NCBI GenBank assembly: GCA_002118135.1
Contig: BDIU01000227.1
Coordinates: 54,974 to 118,973, forward strand
Origin: Trebouxia sp. TZW2008
Lineage: Eukaryota; Chlorophyta; Trebouxiophyceae; Trebouxiales; Trebouxiaceae
DNA length: 64,000 bases
Reading direction: 5' to 3'
The translations under genes were made by a program, and so were the position numbers. This document shows, one piece after another, positions 23,505 to 34,800 of this stretch. The stretch's first letter is position 1. Every line of letters starts with the position of its first letter. The notes beneath the pieces were generated by a model that worked only from the letters and a program-made list of their open reading frames with translations, was not told the DNA's origin and did no database searches.

Positions 23505-26500
23505 ATGGCGAGCGATGACGAGGAGGAAGAATTGTCGCAGCTTCGTGCGCAGCGAGCGCAACGTACAGGTCTAGCTGACTTGGTGCGTTTTTGCTACCTG
23601 TGATGTCGTGCCGAAAGCTTCGCTGTTGGGCAGCACAGAAGGCAGTCCCTGCACGCAATTGATTTTGCGCTGATATCTAACATGAAACAGACTATCATGC
23701 CTCGCCCATGCAGAGGTCCCTTCAGCAGAAGCAGAAACAGGTTAATGTGTCAGCAACATACTTTGAGGAACCAGACAGCAGAAGGTAAGTGAAGATGAGC
23801 ATACATTTGGGAATTCTGCATGTAACAGCATGCTATGCACAGCACAGCACAGCACAGAATGGTAAGCAATTGATGACAATGCGCAATCTGCTGCATGCCA
23901 GGCCCTCTTCAAGACCGCCAGCAGCCGCTGTTGACGATGATGATGATGATGATGAAGATGCACCTGCAATAGTCGGTGGCATTGAAGATGACGCTGCAGA
24001 CTTGCAGCACGAGGGCTTGCGTTCAGCCTTTCCCATGGCTTTTGGTATGCCCATTCCACACATGTCATGCAATGACTTGCATTCTCCAGATGCATACAGA
24101 GCTGCATTAAGGTTTCCAGCACTGGCCAGCCTCACTGCATACAAGTAGACCATGACAATGTGGGCATAGACCTGTGCATCAGTCTGGGGAAGTTCTCTGT
24201 TGAGATTCATCCTCATTTTTCAACACACGGCTCGGCATGGCAGCTCTGTTCAGCTTGGCGTCAAGTGGCTTGCAGGTCAGCAGGAGTCAAAGGTAGAGAG
24301 CCTGGAGTCGATCCATGCAGCCAGGTTGCGCAGTGGCTCTGAGGCAGGCACCAGTGCACCACAGCTGCAACAGCCTGCTGTACCGCCCCAAGCCAGCTCT
24401 GCTGCAATCACTGCTGACGATGATGAAGAAGAAGAAGACGCAGACATAGGGGCGGTGAATGGAAACGCAGGCGAGGAAGATGTTGAGCTTGATCCATACA
24501 TGCTGCCGGTCTCACATGAAGTTGCTTTGGAAGGTGTTCACTCCCTTCTTATTGCAAGTGCTTCATGGAGCGCACTTCACGGCGCCTGCAACCACCTCTC
24601 ACTGTTCCTTGCTGCATCATGACTGCCGACAGCACTTGATCATCCAGTCAGGCTGACTGAAACTGTCAGCTGGCACTGACATGCATGATAAAAGGACACT
24701 GCGCGCTGCTGCTATTGCTGCATGCTCAGCTGTGCAAAAGGCCAAAATGATTGTGCTGCAGCAAAGGGTTTGACAATTGGCACTGCGTAGCATCGTCATG
24801 AGTACAGCGCAGCTTGGCAATCCCTTGGCTGTGGCCTTTGGCAACATACACTGCTTGCTGACCAACTTGTCATCAAATACCGAGGTTGCTGATGCCACTC
24901 TGAGTCCAGAGCAAAGGGCTGGACCTCATGATTGTTGCTGGTTGCTGCTTGAATGGCAGCAAAGTGGACCTTCTGTGAGCTCCTCTGACGCCTAAAAGCT
25001 TAGACGGTGTCTTTTTCATTTCTTGTCTCCAGACCAATGCTGTGCTGTGCAGGGCAAGGGAAGGTGGTGACATCCATCGATGTGGATCACAGTGGCTCCC
25101 GCTTGCTGGCTGGCAGTCGCGACTACAGCCTGCGCATGTTTGACTTCAACGGCATGAAGTCAGACATGCGCAGCTTCCGCAGGCTAGAACCTTCAGACGG
25201 TCACCCTGTACACTCTGTCAGCCTCAGCCCGACAGGTCTGCCTCTGTCCCCTATGTTGCCTCACTTGCTACTGTAGACAAGTTTTGCAGATCAGGAATTA
25301 GCTGATTTTGCAGTCAATGAGCTGGTTGCCTGTCTGGCTGGCTGGCTGACTGCAGCATAAGGGCCTGAGAGAGCCATGTCAGCTGTTCGTTGCCACTTTG
25401 ATGCTGGAGTAATGTTTTTTTCCCTCATGTCAAGCCACTTGCTGTGCAGGCAATGCCTTTATGGTTGCTACTGGCTCATCCATGATCAAAGTGTATGATC
25501 GAGATGGTAAGGAGCGAGGCACCAGCGTGTCAGGTGACGTGTACGTCAGGGACTTCACAAAGACCAAAGGCCTCCACAATGCAGTCTGTTCTCTTGTCTC
25601 AAGCCTGTTCACTTGCTGTGCAGGCGATGCCTTCTTGGTAGCTACTGGCTCATCCATGATCAAGGTGTATGATCGGGACGGCAAAGAGCGAGGCACCAGC
25701 GTGTCAGGCGACATGTACATCAGGGACCTCAGAAACACCAAAGGCCACATCAGTCCATGCACACACGCACAGTGGCACCCCACAGACAAGTTCACTGGCA
25801 TGACCAGCAGTGAGGATGGATCCATACGTGTGTGGGATACCTGGAATGTGCTGCAGAAGACTGTCATCAAGCCTCAACTGGTTAAACCGGGCAGGATTGC
25901 TGTCACTGCTTGTGCTTACAACCACGACGGGGGTTTGATAGGAGCCGGCATGTTTGACGGCACGCTACAGATCTGGGATGTCAAAGGTACTTCCTGAGTG
26001 CCAAGACATATTTGTCGTGTTGCCTCATTTCAGCTTGCAAAGCCTGATAGAATTTCAATGCTTTTGTGCTTGATCATGGCAGATTTATTGATGACTCACT
26101 GACTTTTGCCTGTCAGGCTAATAGCCCTTGTGAATTGCCACTTGCAACACAGCTGAACGCTGACTCCTTGGCAGTCCAAAGGTGACAAAAAGAGGTCTCT
26201 CTTCCTGTTAACCTCTGGAACCATCAGCATATCTGCGTGGGGTGTTCGGCGAGTCTCTTTGGCTCAATTATATGCAGCTGCCTGATAAATAGAGCGCAAG
26301 TTTGGCAGAGCACAAGTTTGGCATACCGTTGTTCATTCAAACGATCATCGTGCAGGCAAGTTTGGCACAGCAGCATCAACTGGTGTGGTGATGCCACCAA
26401 AGCCTCAGATGATTGCCAAGCAGGACTGGAAGTATGTGTCAGGCGGCGGCCAAGTGCTACGCAATGCCCATGAGCCTTCAACCGAGATCACAAGCTTGGC

Positions 26501-29500
26501 TTTTGCTAGAAATGGCACCAGTCTCGCCACTAGAGGAGCTGACGAAACCCTAAAGGTGTGACTTGTTGCCTGCCAGTAAGGCTATTTGCCTGTATCATGA
26601 AGTGCTTCTGCACACTTCAAGCATCTGCAACTGCCTCTGCGTAACTTGTGCAGTTGTGACTGCCCAACCTCCCTATGCAAGATAGTCTGCTGATCTGATG
26701 AGGGGTGGACAGCGCTGGTTATGATGTTGCCATTTCTGGCATTTGTGCCCAATCTCGCTGCAGGTCTCCATCAAGAGCAGCCCTTGACATACAAGTTTCT
26801 TGATTCTGGTGTGGCGTGGATTGGGTGTGGTGTTTGCAGTTGTGGGGTTTGCGCAAGCTGAAGACTCCAGCGCATGCCTTCACAAGCCTGTCCACCAATC
26901 ATTCAGAGAGGGGCTGCTGCTTTAGCCCTCGCCAATACCGCATACTCACCGGCCGCAAAGAAAATATGATCTGACAGGACCCAACGTGCTTCCTGCAGCT
27001 GCTGGACCTGCGCAAGTTGAAGACATCACTGCATGCCTCCACAGGCCTGGCGCATCATCAACAAATGACATCCACTCTCACAAATATATGCTCAGTTAGG
27101 ACCCACATTATTTTCCGCAGCTGTGGGATCTGCGCAAGCTGAAGACCCCAGTGCACGCCTTCAGTGGGCTCCCCACCACTCACTCAGAGACAGGCTGCTG
27201 TTTCAGCCCGGACCAGTCCCTTATACTCACCGGCACCTCCAGCCTTAGAGATGGCACCGGCGGCGCACTCCTCTTCTTTGACGTCAACAAGTAAGCAATT
27301 CTGCACACTCTTCTTCTTTGTTGTAAATGTCACATACACATTGATGCTCAATGGCACCTCCAGCCTCAGAGATGGCCCCGGCGGCGCACTCCTCTTCTTT
27401 GACGTCAACAAGTAAGCAATCCTGCACACTCTTCTTCTTTGTTGTAAATGTCACATTGTCATTGATGCTCAATGGCACCTCCAGCCTCAGAGATGGCACC
27501 GGCGGCGCACTCCTCTTCTTTGATGTCAACAAGTAAGCAGAGTTATGTATTTTTCATGGTTATGCACTCTTTGGCAAACGAGTAGTCTTGTGTCAAGGTG
27601 ATCAGCGTCTTAGCACAAGACTGAGCAGCTGCATGTTGCTGCCCTGGCTGTCCAAAAAACGCTTTGCTTTTGGCACCAGCCTGAATACTGTTCAATGTTG
27701 CAGCATGGGTGTGCATGTGCCTGCTCAGATCTGTGGCTTGACTGTCTGTAGTCTACCCGGCATGCAATCAATGCATAAATTGTATGGATGAGGTCAGCAA
27801 CCTGTGACTTGCGTTCTGTCTTTTCATGCTGCATGCTTTGTTAGAGACTGCATAAAGCATCTGTGCTGGCCGCTTACAGTGATCTTCTGACCTGCTTGGT
27901 GAGTCTCGGAAAGAGTGCCTGGACATGCGTTGCATGCATGCAGCAGCGTCACCTGAAGTTGTGATTTCTGTTGCCTATGCAGACACAGCTGCAAGTGCAG
28001 CAGAATGCAATCAAGGCTGTTGGATGCAACTGATTTGCGTGCAGCAAGAGCTCAGGCTGACATGAGTTGGCTCAGCATGTGCAGGTTGCAATTGGTGAGG
28101 CGCATCGGGACAGTGGGCAGTGTGGTAGCTGTGCAGGTTGCAGCAGCAGATTGCAGCAGCAGCTTTCCTTAGGCTGCACAATTTGGCCATGCAGGGTCCG
28201 TCGACCTTTTTGCTGAGGCTGAACCGCGGGTTGCAGCAAAAGCTGTATGGCAGCTGACATTGGCTGGGTGTGCAGGTTGCAATTGGTGAGGCGCATCGGG
28301 ACAGTCGGCAGTGTGGTAGCTGTGCAGTGGCACCAACGAGTCAATCAGATCTTCATGGGCACAGGTATGTTCCACCAAAGTGCACCCTAACCAGTCCTCA
28401 TCACTAGTGCAGGCTCATCACAATTGCCTCCTGGTAATAGGATGACAATAAAGGGTTGTTCTTGCTGTATGGACCATGCAAGTGGAAAGCAATAAGTGCA
28501 CTCTGACTGCAGCGGTATTCTGGATCAGGACAATTTGATTTCCATTTGACATCTTTGGGAAACAAATGCAGTGCTATCATGAACAACCGCTGTGCAAGCA
28601 CTGTGACATAGGAGATAATGGCCTTTGCATACCAGCGCAACAAGCAGGCGCACAGGGCAAGGCTGAATGACTACTGAAAGAGTGCCTACAGGCTTGATAG
28701 GATGCTGCTGCCTATATATCCCACAAAACATTGCAATAGCATGCTGCACACATCATGATGTAATGGCACATGTGCAGTCAGGGCTTTCAGAATCTGCGCC
28801 TCCTGAAACTGAAATGTGCACAGAGAGTTTGGCCATCGCTTCTGGAGTATAAGTGTCAAAGTCAGTCTGCAAACTTTCACTGCACACATGGCTTGTGCAG
28901 ACAGCCTTAAGTCCACTTGCCTCGCCAGCCGAGGCGTACATCTGCTTGCAATCTATGTCACAAAACAAAACCAAGCACACATGGCCTGTGCAGGCAGCCT
29001 CAGGTTCTCTTGAATTGCCAGCTTAGGCACACATTTGCTTGCAATCTACATCACACAACACAAACAAAGCACACGGCCGGCTGCAGGAGACAAAGCTGGA
29101 GGGTGTGTGCGAGCCCTGTATGACCCAACAATGAGTGAGCGAGGGGTGCTGCTATGTGCAGCCAGAAAACCACGCGCTAAGGACCCTCTGGACTTTGAGG
29201 TAGCTATGCTGCCTTTCTTTGCTGTGCCATGTTGACAATCCTCTCACTCATTCTTTCATAACTCTTTGACGATCAGCATCGTTTCGTCATGTCCTGCTCG
29301 TCTTCCTGATGACAACTTGCTTGCAGTGCTGCGCAAGATGATTGAACGATATGACATGAGTGTTGACTGCTGTGTGTCTGGTACATACCTAGCTGGGCCT
29401 GCTGAGCCTGCCTAGAATGCGTGTGAAATGAATGAATGAATGAATGAATGAATGAATGAATGAATGAATGAATGAATGAATGAATGAATGAATGAATGTC

Positions 29501-30809
29501 TGGTACATGCTCTGCATGCCAGTCATCATGGCTGCTCCAGCTGGCTTCATTGCTGTAATTGCAGCTGCATAAGCTAGGAGACAGCAAAGCAGCCTCTGGC
29601 TTTCATCATCTGCTTCCAGGGGTATACTACAAGCGTGTACAGACAAACTGACCATTTGCTGCCTTAGCTAGCTCTTGTCTAGCTGATACTGCAGCCTTTG
29701 ACAGTCATTGAGGAGCACATTCCCTTGCAGATTGTCATGGAATACTTCCGCAGCCAGGTGTCAAAAAGGCCGCTCAAAAGCCTGGCGTTGCAGGCTCCTG
29801 TTGTCATTTACACGCCACATGCGCTGCCCATGCTCAAGGAGCCCAAGCAGATCCAGAGAATGTCCATATTGTTTGGCAAGTGAGAATCTCTCTGATGGGG
29901 GAATTGCTGGTGCTGCAGGCTCCTGTTGTCATTCACACCCCCCATGCGCTGCCCATGTTCAAGGAGCCCAAGCAGATCAGGAAGCGCAAGTCAGAGAAGG
30001 ACCGAGACGATGCTGTCAAGTTCCACAAGCCAGAAGCCGGCTCTTCAGCAGCAACCTTGGGTAGAGGTGCAGCAGGGCTTATTGGCAAGACTGGCGGCAC
30101 ATTGCTCACTCAGTATATCCTCAAGAACCATGTAAGCCATTCATCATTAGTCCATTGAAAATGCATGCAGGCTCCGGGGTCGTCAGCTAGGTATGTAAGG
30201 CATGCTGCATTGCTCACTCACCCTCAAGAGTCATGTGAATCATGCTGTTGCCTCTTGTCCCATCTTGATTTTTGCGTCTCAGCTTGGCTTGCAACTGGCA
30301 GGCAATTAACATCAAGTTTTGTGCTACATTATGGCGCTTTCTGGCTCTTCTGCGGTTGTGAACTCACAACTTGGCACATCACAAAGCTTTGCCAGCGTCA
30401 GCTTCAGCTCAGGCCACAGTTTGATTCCAATGCAGCAGCATCAGAAGCGACTATAACTGCTTCAATTTGTGCAGCATTTGCATCAGCTGATGCATGGGTC
30501 TTGTCACAGATGCTCTCATGCTCAAGCGATCATAAAGTCTGCCTTGCATGTGCCGACAAACAGCTCTGCAATTCTTCCTTGCCAATGGATAGCTATGCTG
30601 TTCTTCCTCGCTGGTGCTGAGATGTAGCTCTGCTGTGTTTTGTGCAGGGCATGCTCAAGAATCCTGCTGAGGAGGACATTCGTGCTGCAATTTTGCGGCA
30701 TCAGGGGCAAGCTGATGAGTTCAAGGCTCACACAGCTGCATACAATAAGACTCAGCCAGTCAAAATCTTTGCTGAGGAGGAGAAGGAAGAAGAGGAGGAA
30801 GGCAGCTAG
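23505..30809 (+). CDS. WDR70: WD40-repeat protein WDR70 / gastrulation-defective homolog
   Basis: Nuclear beta-propeller protein; the human homolog works with CRL4-DDB1 in chromatin and DNA-break processing. Complete 12-exon model with all phases agreeing: 23505-23582, 23714-23784, 23902-24044, 24276-24533, 25053-25235, 25624-25986, 26356-26555, 27121-27290, 28276-28364, 29087-29199, 29919-30131, 30648-30809 (TAG); 680 aa against about 654 in human. Landmarks: acidic N-terminus (MASDDEEEE), LPVSHEVALEG before the propeller, DHSGSRLLAGSRDYSLRMFDF, RRLEPSDGHPVHS, NTKGHISP, SSEDGSIRVWD, ADETLKVLWDLRKLKTP, FSPDQSLILTGTS, YDPTMSERGVLLC, ITPHALPMF-like HTPHALPMFKEPKQ, RDD..KFHKPE, GGTLLTQYILKN and the acidic C-terminus. 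Several exons are flanked by decayed copies of themselves. Confidence 0.96.
25450..25986 (+). repeat. Duplicated WDR70 exon 6
   Basis: The first 40 or so codons of exon 6 occur twice, with acceptors at 25450 and 25624 (period 174 bp). The first copy is open and reads in frame through the intervening intron sequence into the second. Differences fall in conserved WD positions (DVYVRDFTKTKGL versus DMYIRDLRNTKGH), so the second copy is taken as the authentic exon. Confidence 0.9.
26839..27290 (+). repeat. Triplicated WDR70 exon 8 start
   Basis: 'cag/CTGTGGGATCTGCGCAAGCTG' in variant form begins at about 26839, 26999 and 27121. Copy 1 is open for about 40 codons (LWGLRKLKTPAHAF); copy 2 decays after about 24; copy 3 is intact. 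Confidence 0.9.
27235..27533 (+). repeat. Triplicated WDR70 exon 8 end with three donors
   Basis: The last about 57 bp of exon 8 plus about 63 bp of intron is present three times, with 'gtcaacaa/gtaagc' donors at 27291, 27411 and 27531 (period 120 bp). Copies are nearly identical, implying recent duplication. Using the second or third donor would keep the in-frame TAA that overlaps the first donor. Confidence 0.93.
28081..28364 (+). repeat. Duplicated WDR70 exon 9
   Basis: 'gcaggttgcaattggtgaggcgcatcgggacag' occurs at about 28080 and 28271 with the following 'gggcagtgtggtagctgtgcag'. Only the second has the codons for WHQRVNQIFMGT and a gtatgt donor. Confidence 0.88.
28430..28640 (-). repeat. 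Dispersed repeat family B, diverged copy
   Basis: On the minus strand the block order 'ccagaataccgctgcagtcagagtgca', 'ttccacttgcatggtccatac' matches family B (5515-5698) at reduced identity. Intronic in WDR70. Confidence 0.45.
29374..29499 (+). repeat. Family A tail, copy 3, with (TGAA)n microsatellite
   Basis: 'tacatacctagctgggcctgctgagcctgcctag' is followed at about 29428-29499 by some 17 perfect repeats of TGAA. The other family A copies also end in short TGAA runs, so the microsatellite grew from the element's own tail. Intronic in WDR70. Confidence 0.85.
29794..30245 (+). repeat. WDR70 exon 11 with decayed copies on both sides
   Basis: 'cag/GCTCCTGTTGTCATT' starts at 29794 and 29919 (period 125 bp), and a deleted third version follows at about 30168-30245 ('gcaggctccggggtcgtc', then 'ttgctcactcaccctcaagagtcatgtgaat'). 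The middle copy is the real exon. Confidence 0.88.
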
Positions 30810-31882
30810 GCCATTGGCGCTGTCTCCTTGTGTGAAAGATGGGCATCAGTCTCATGTGCCAGCTACGCTATCAAATCTAATTGCATGCAGTTTGCTGAGA
30901 CTGGCTGTGCATGTACATAACGTTCATGTTGCCCAAGCTGCTGGTCAATGTTTGAGCTACAGCTGTGTTTGCAAACCTTTGCTGCATATGTGGGCGCATG
31001 ATTGCCCTCGCTTTGGAAGTTACAGTCACAGAAACGATTTTTGTATCGTTGATCTACGTGCCAATACATATTGAGGGATGCTGTGGCAGCTTTGGACGTA
31101 ACAGAAAATCGTTGTGCACATGCTGAGAGTCATTTGCGCGGATCCGGCTGCAAGACTCAACACCATGGACTAAGAGGCGACACAAGCAGTACAACTGACT
31201 TGATGACATTCACTTTGATAACTCGCGGCGTCAAAAAATTTGCGCTGCCCAGCTCATTATCACAGTAAATGATGCTCCAAGTTGCTTTCAGCAACGAGAG
31301 CAAGATTTCTGATGGCAGTGTCTGCAATGCTACTGCCTGCTGCCTGTGCCTTTGCTGATGGACGCCAATGCCTTCTGCAATCTCTGTGAGCGAGCCTGCA
31401 TTCACAACACCACATCATGAGTAGTAGCCAACTGTTGCAGAGCGCGTGTGGGACAAAAAGCGTTGCTAACTAGATGGCGAGGTGCTAATACCTCACACTG
31501 CTACATCGATGGCCTGAATATCAAACAGGCAGTGTGGCCTTTTGACGCCAGCTCAAAATACACATCAAAGGCATGGCGCTTGAGTGCGTGACAAGTCATG
31601 CTAAAGCTCAAGAATAAGTTGGACAGCAAACAATAGACACTCAGCAGCGTGTATCAAGGCTTCTTGTCAGCTATGTGCTGTACAATTCAGCAACATCAAT
31701 GCTATGCTTCATGATGACACTCATTGGCTGCATGTAATTGCCTTTAACCACATTTTAGACAACATTTTAGCACACCTGAAACACAAACAGCTTTTAGACA
31801 CATTTTGGCAGAGGTGCTGATTGCCTGTGTCTCAAGACATATTGCACCAAACCAGCATGTCTAGATATGATGTCCGGAATGT
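30810..31882. other. Convergent intergenic spacer
   Basis: About 1.07 kb between the WDR70 stop (+) and the C3HC-FG stop (-). Short frames only; nothing recognised. Confidence 0.55.
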
Positions 31883-34800
31883 TCAGATCAGGGAGCTCGC
31901 CTGTGAGGGTGTCGCCTGTGAGGCTGAAGGATCCCGGTCCCAATGTGTTGCCAGTGAGTGTAGATACCACTGCCATCCACAGGTAGAAGAATTTATGTCG
32001 ACCCAGGGGCAAAAGGACCTGTACAGCAAGCAAGCATAAGCATCAGTGCCAGCCACAAAGGGAAGAGGAAGACTCATTGGTTTTCATGCTGAATCATGGA
32101 CGGAAAGACCTGTAGAACAAGATGGCCTGGTAATGCAAAATTGCCTTTTGTGAGAGCTGCACCACGCAGTATGTGCAGAACTGTGCAGAACTGCGGCCAC
32201 TGCACCTGCGTCTATGCCCTGTTGTGAATAGACGACATCCACAGGCAAAACAGTCATAACAGCACATATGCAGTGTACTTGCCAAGATTAACAAAAACTG
32301 ATCCTTGTAAAGGCTCTGTATGGATTGAGGCAAGAGCAATTTCTTTTTGTGAGACAGACTGCTTTTCTGGAATCTTACTTGTGGCTTTTGAGAGGGTCAA
32401 ACGCTTGCTGCGTCGCATCAGCAGAGTTTCCCTTCTCAGCAGCTCTCGAAAATTTGGCTTGCTTGGAAACAGACTGCTGGCCCTGCCCATGCTTATCAAT
32501 AGTCACCTCTTCAACTCGTTTCCGCTTGGACCCAGAAGGCTGCATGTCTGTATCAGCAGCTGCAGCAGGTGATAGCCAAGCCATGGCAGCTGCTTCCACA
32601 GCTTTGGCATGCTGTGTCCCAGCCCCACCAGGCAGACCCGCAGCTGGGGCTGCAGCCAGCGCGTCCGTGGTGGATCTGCGTTCAGCAGTGGCGGAGGGAG
32701 CTGCAGCTGCAGCAGAAACAGGCGGAGCTGTGGCAGAGGCAGGTGCCGCTGTGGTAGATGGAGCAGTTGGAGGTGGCGGGCTGTGGTCTGCAGAGGGTGA
32801 GCATGACTGCGGTGGAGACTTGAAGACTGCCATGCCAAAGGCAGGCATAGCTGCTGCACCTGCAGCCAACACAGGCAAGGTCTCGACACAATTCAGGAAA
32901 GCTTGTCAAGACTGCCACAGCACAATTGAGGAAGGCTTTTGAGGTTGTCACACTGCTGTCCAGGAGGGCATTCTGAAGCTGCCCTTGCAAGACAGCCTTG
33001 CACCTGGGCAATGCAGTCCTGCTGCAGCAAAAGGCAGTCCACAAGCTCAGGACTTGCACATCGACATCATGACCAGTATCAACAGCACCAGCAGCAGTGG
33101 CTGCCCAGGGCTTGAGCGCAAGAGAGAGAGTGTAATTTTACATGCTTCAGCTAGACAAGTCTAATCACGTGTGCCACAAGTGGCAAACTCTAATTTAAGC
33201 ATCTGAATTGTATCATTGTATCCTTGTAAGTCATGAGCGACCAAAAGAAAACAAAGCACGATCATCAAATGAAGTTTTCAATGTCTCCATGAAGATCCCA
33301 GAATTGCCAAGGCAGCAGGGGAAACTATTGCAGCTTTGAGCTTGGACGTCAAAACGGCCTACAGATGGCACTGTGCAGACAGCACTTCCTCCTTTCAGAA
33401 CGTGGCTGATTTCCCCTTGAGTGTGACGTTCAGATGCCTCACCTCCAGATGCAGGAGTGCCAAAGGGACCAGAGACGGCAGCGGCTGCTTGCTTGCCATC
33501 ATTGCCCTCATTAGGTGACTTTTCAGACTGCTGTGTAGCCATGGCAGGTGTGCCAAATGCCAGCCTTGATCTGCCAAATGCTGCTGAGCCAAATGATGCT
33601 GACCCAAATGCGGCTGAGCCAAAAGCTGGTGTTGGTGTACCAAAAGGCTGTGCTCCTACAGCAACAACGTCTTATACTGCTGAGCCAAATGCTGGTGTCT
33701 CTGTTACACAAGCCTGTGCCTCTACAGCAGCATGGGCACACTGCCTAATGATTGAATTCGACCAATGTGACTTCAAGATGTTTATGCAACAGTGTCACAC
33801 ACACTTCAACAACAGCAAGCTCTGCAACTCTATGGTGGATTGCGAAGGCACCAGACAGCCAAACTTATACACAACAGCATCACCCATGGCCGCCACGCAA
33901 CTCAAGCTAAATATCCTGTTAGTGGACATGATGCGAGTACAAGAACAAAGGCAGCAACATCAAACTAGAATTGAGGGGAGGCTTCGTATAATCCAGCTGG
34001 ACATTCATAATGCATGCTAGACAGCCTCGACAGGCCCAGCTAGGTACGTACTGGAGCAAGAAGATGACTCCAGCCAGTTTGGGCCTGTGCTAACCTGACT
34101 CATTTGTATTGAACATGGAGGGAAGAGAGGTCCTTGTACAGCTGGACATGGCAACACAGAAAGCATCTGCATATTATTTGGGCAGACTCTTGTGCTATCA
34201 AGTTGTCATGATGTGTTGAAGCTGACAAGCAGCTGAGCTGATGCAAAAGCTCTTGGTGTCTGGAAGCCAGGGCTGCCAAAGCACTCCAGGGGGGTATCCC
34301 ACTGACAAGCAGGGGTGCCATACACTGTCTTGGGGAGTGTCACATGTCATGCTTGCAAATGCAGTCAACTTGCAACAATGCTCTCAAGCTGTCAGATCAG
34401 CTGACCTGATGCAGAAGCTCTTGGAGTCAGAAAAGCAGGGCTGCCAAAGCACGCCAGGGGTAACCCCGCCGAGAAGCAGGGGCCCCAAACTTTGGGGGTG
34501 TCAAAGGTCATTTTCCCAAAAGCAGTCAAGTTGCCGTTGATTGCTCAGATTGTTAATCCAGCTTGCTCAAGTCAAGATGCTCGATGCAACTTGCTGAACT
34601 TGTTGCTGTCAAGGCAGCTGACCTGAGGTGGAGGCTCCTGGGGTTTGAAAACCAGGGCTGCCAAAGCGCGACAGGGGGGTACCCAGCTGGGAAGCAGGGG
34701 TGCCAAACACAGTCTGTGGGGTGTCAAACATCATGTTCCCAAATGCAGCGGTTGAGTCTGGTGCTGCTGTGCGTGCCTGTGGCTGTATGGATGCCGCCGG

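Noticed and set aside
25461..25622. First WDR70 exon-6 copy as a constitutive exon
   Set aside because: The second copy has the better-conserved WD residues and continues into the rest of the blade; the first is reported as a duplicate.
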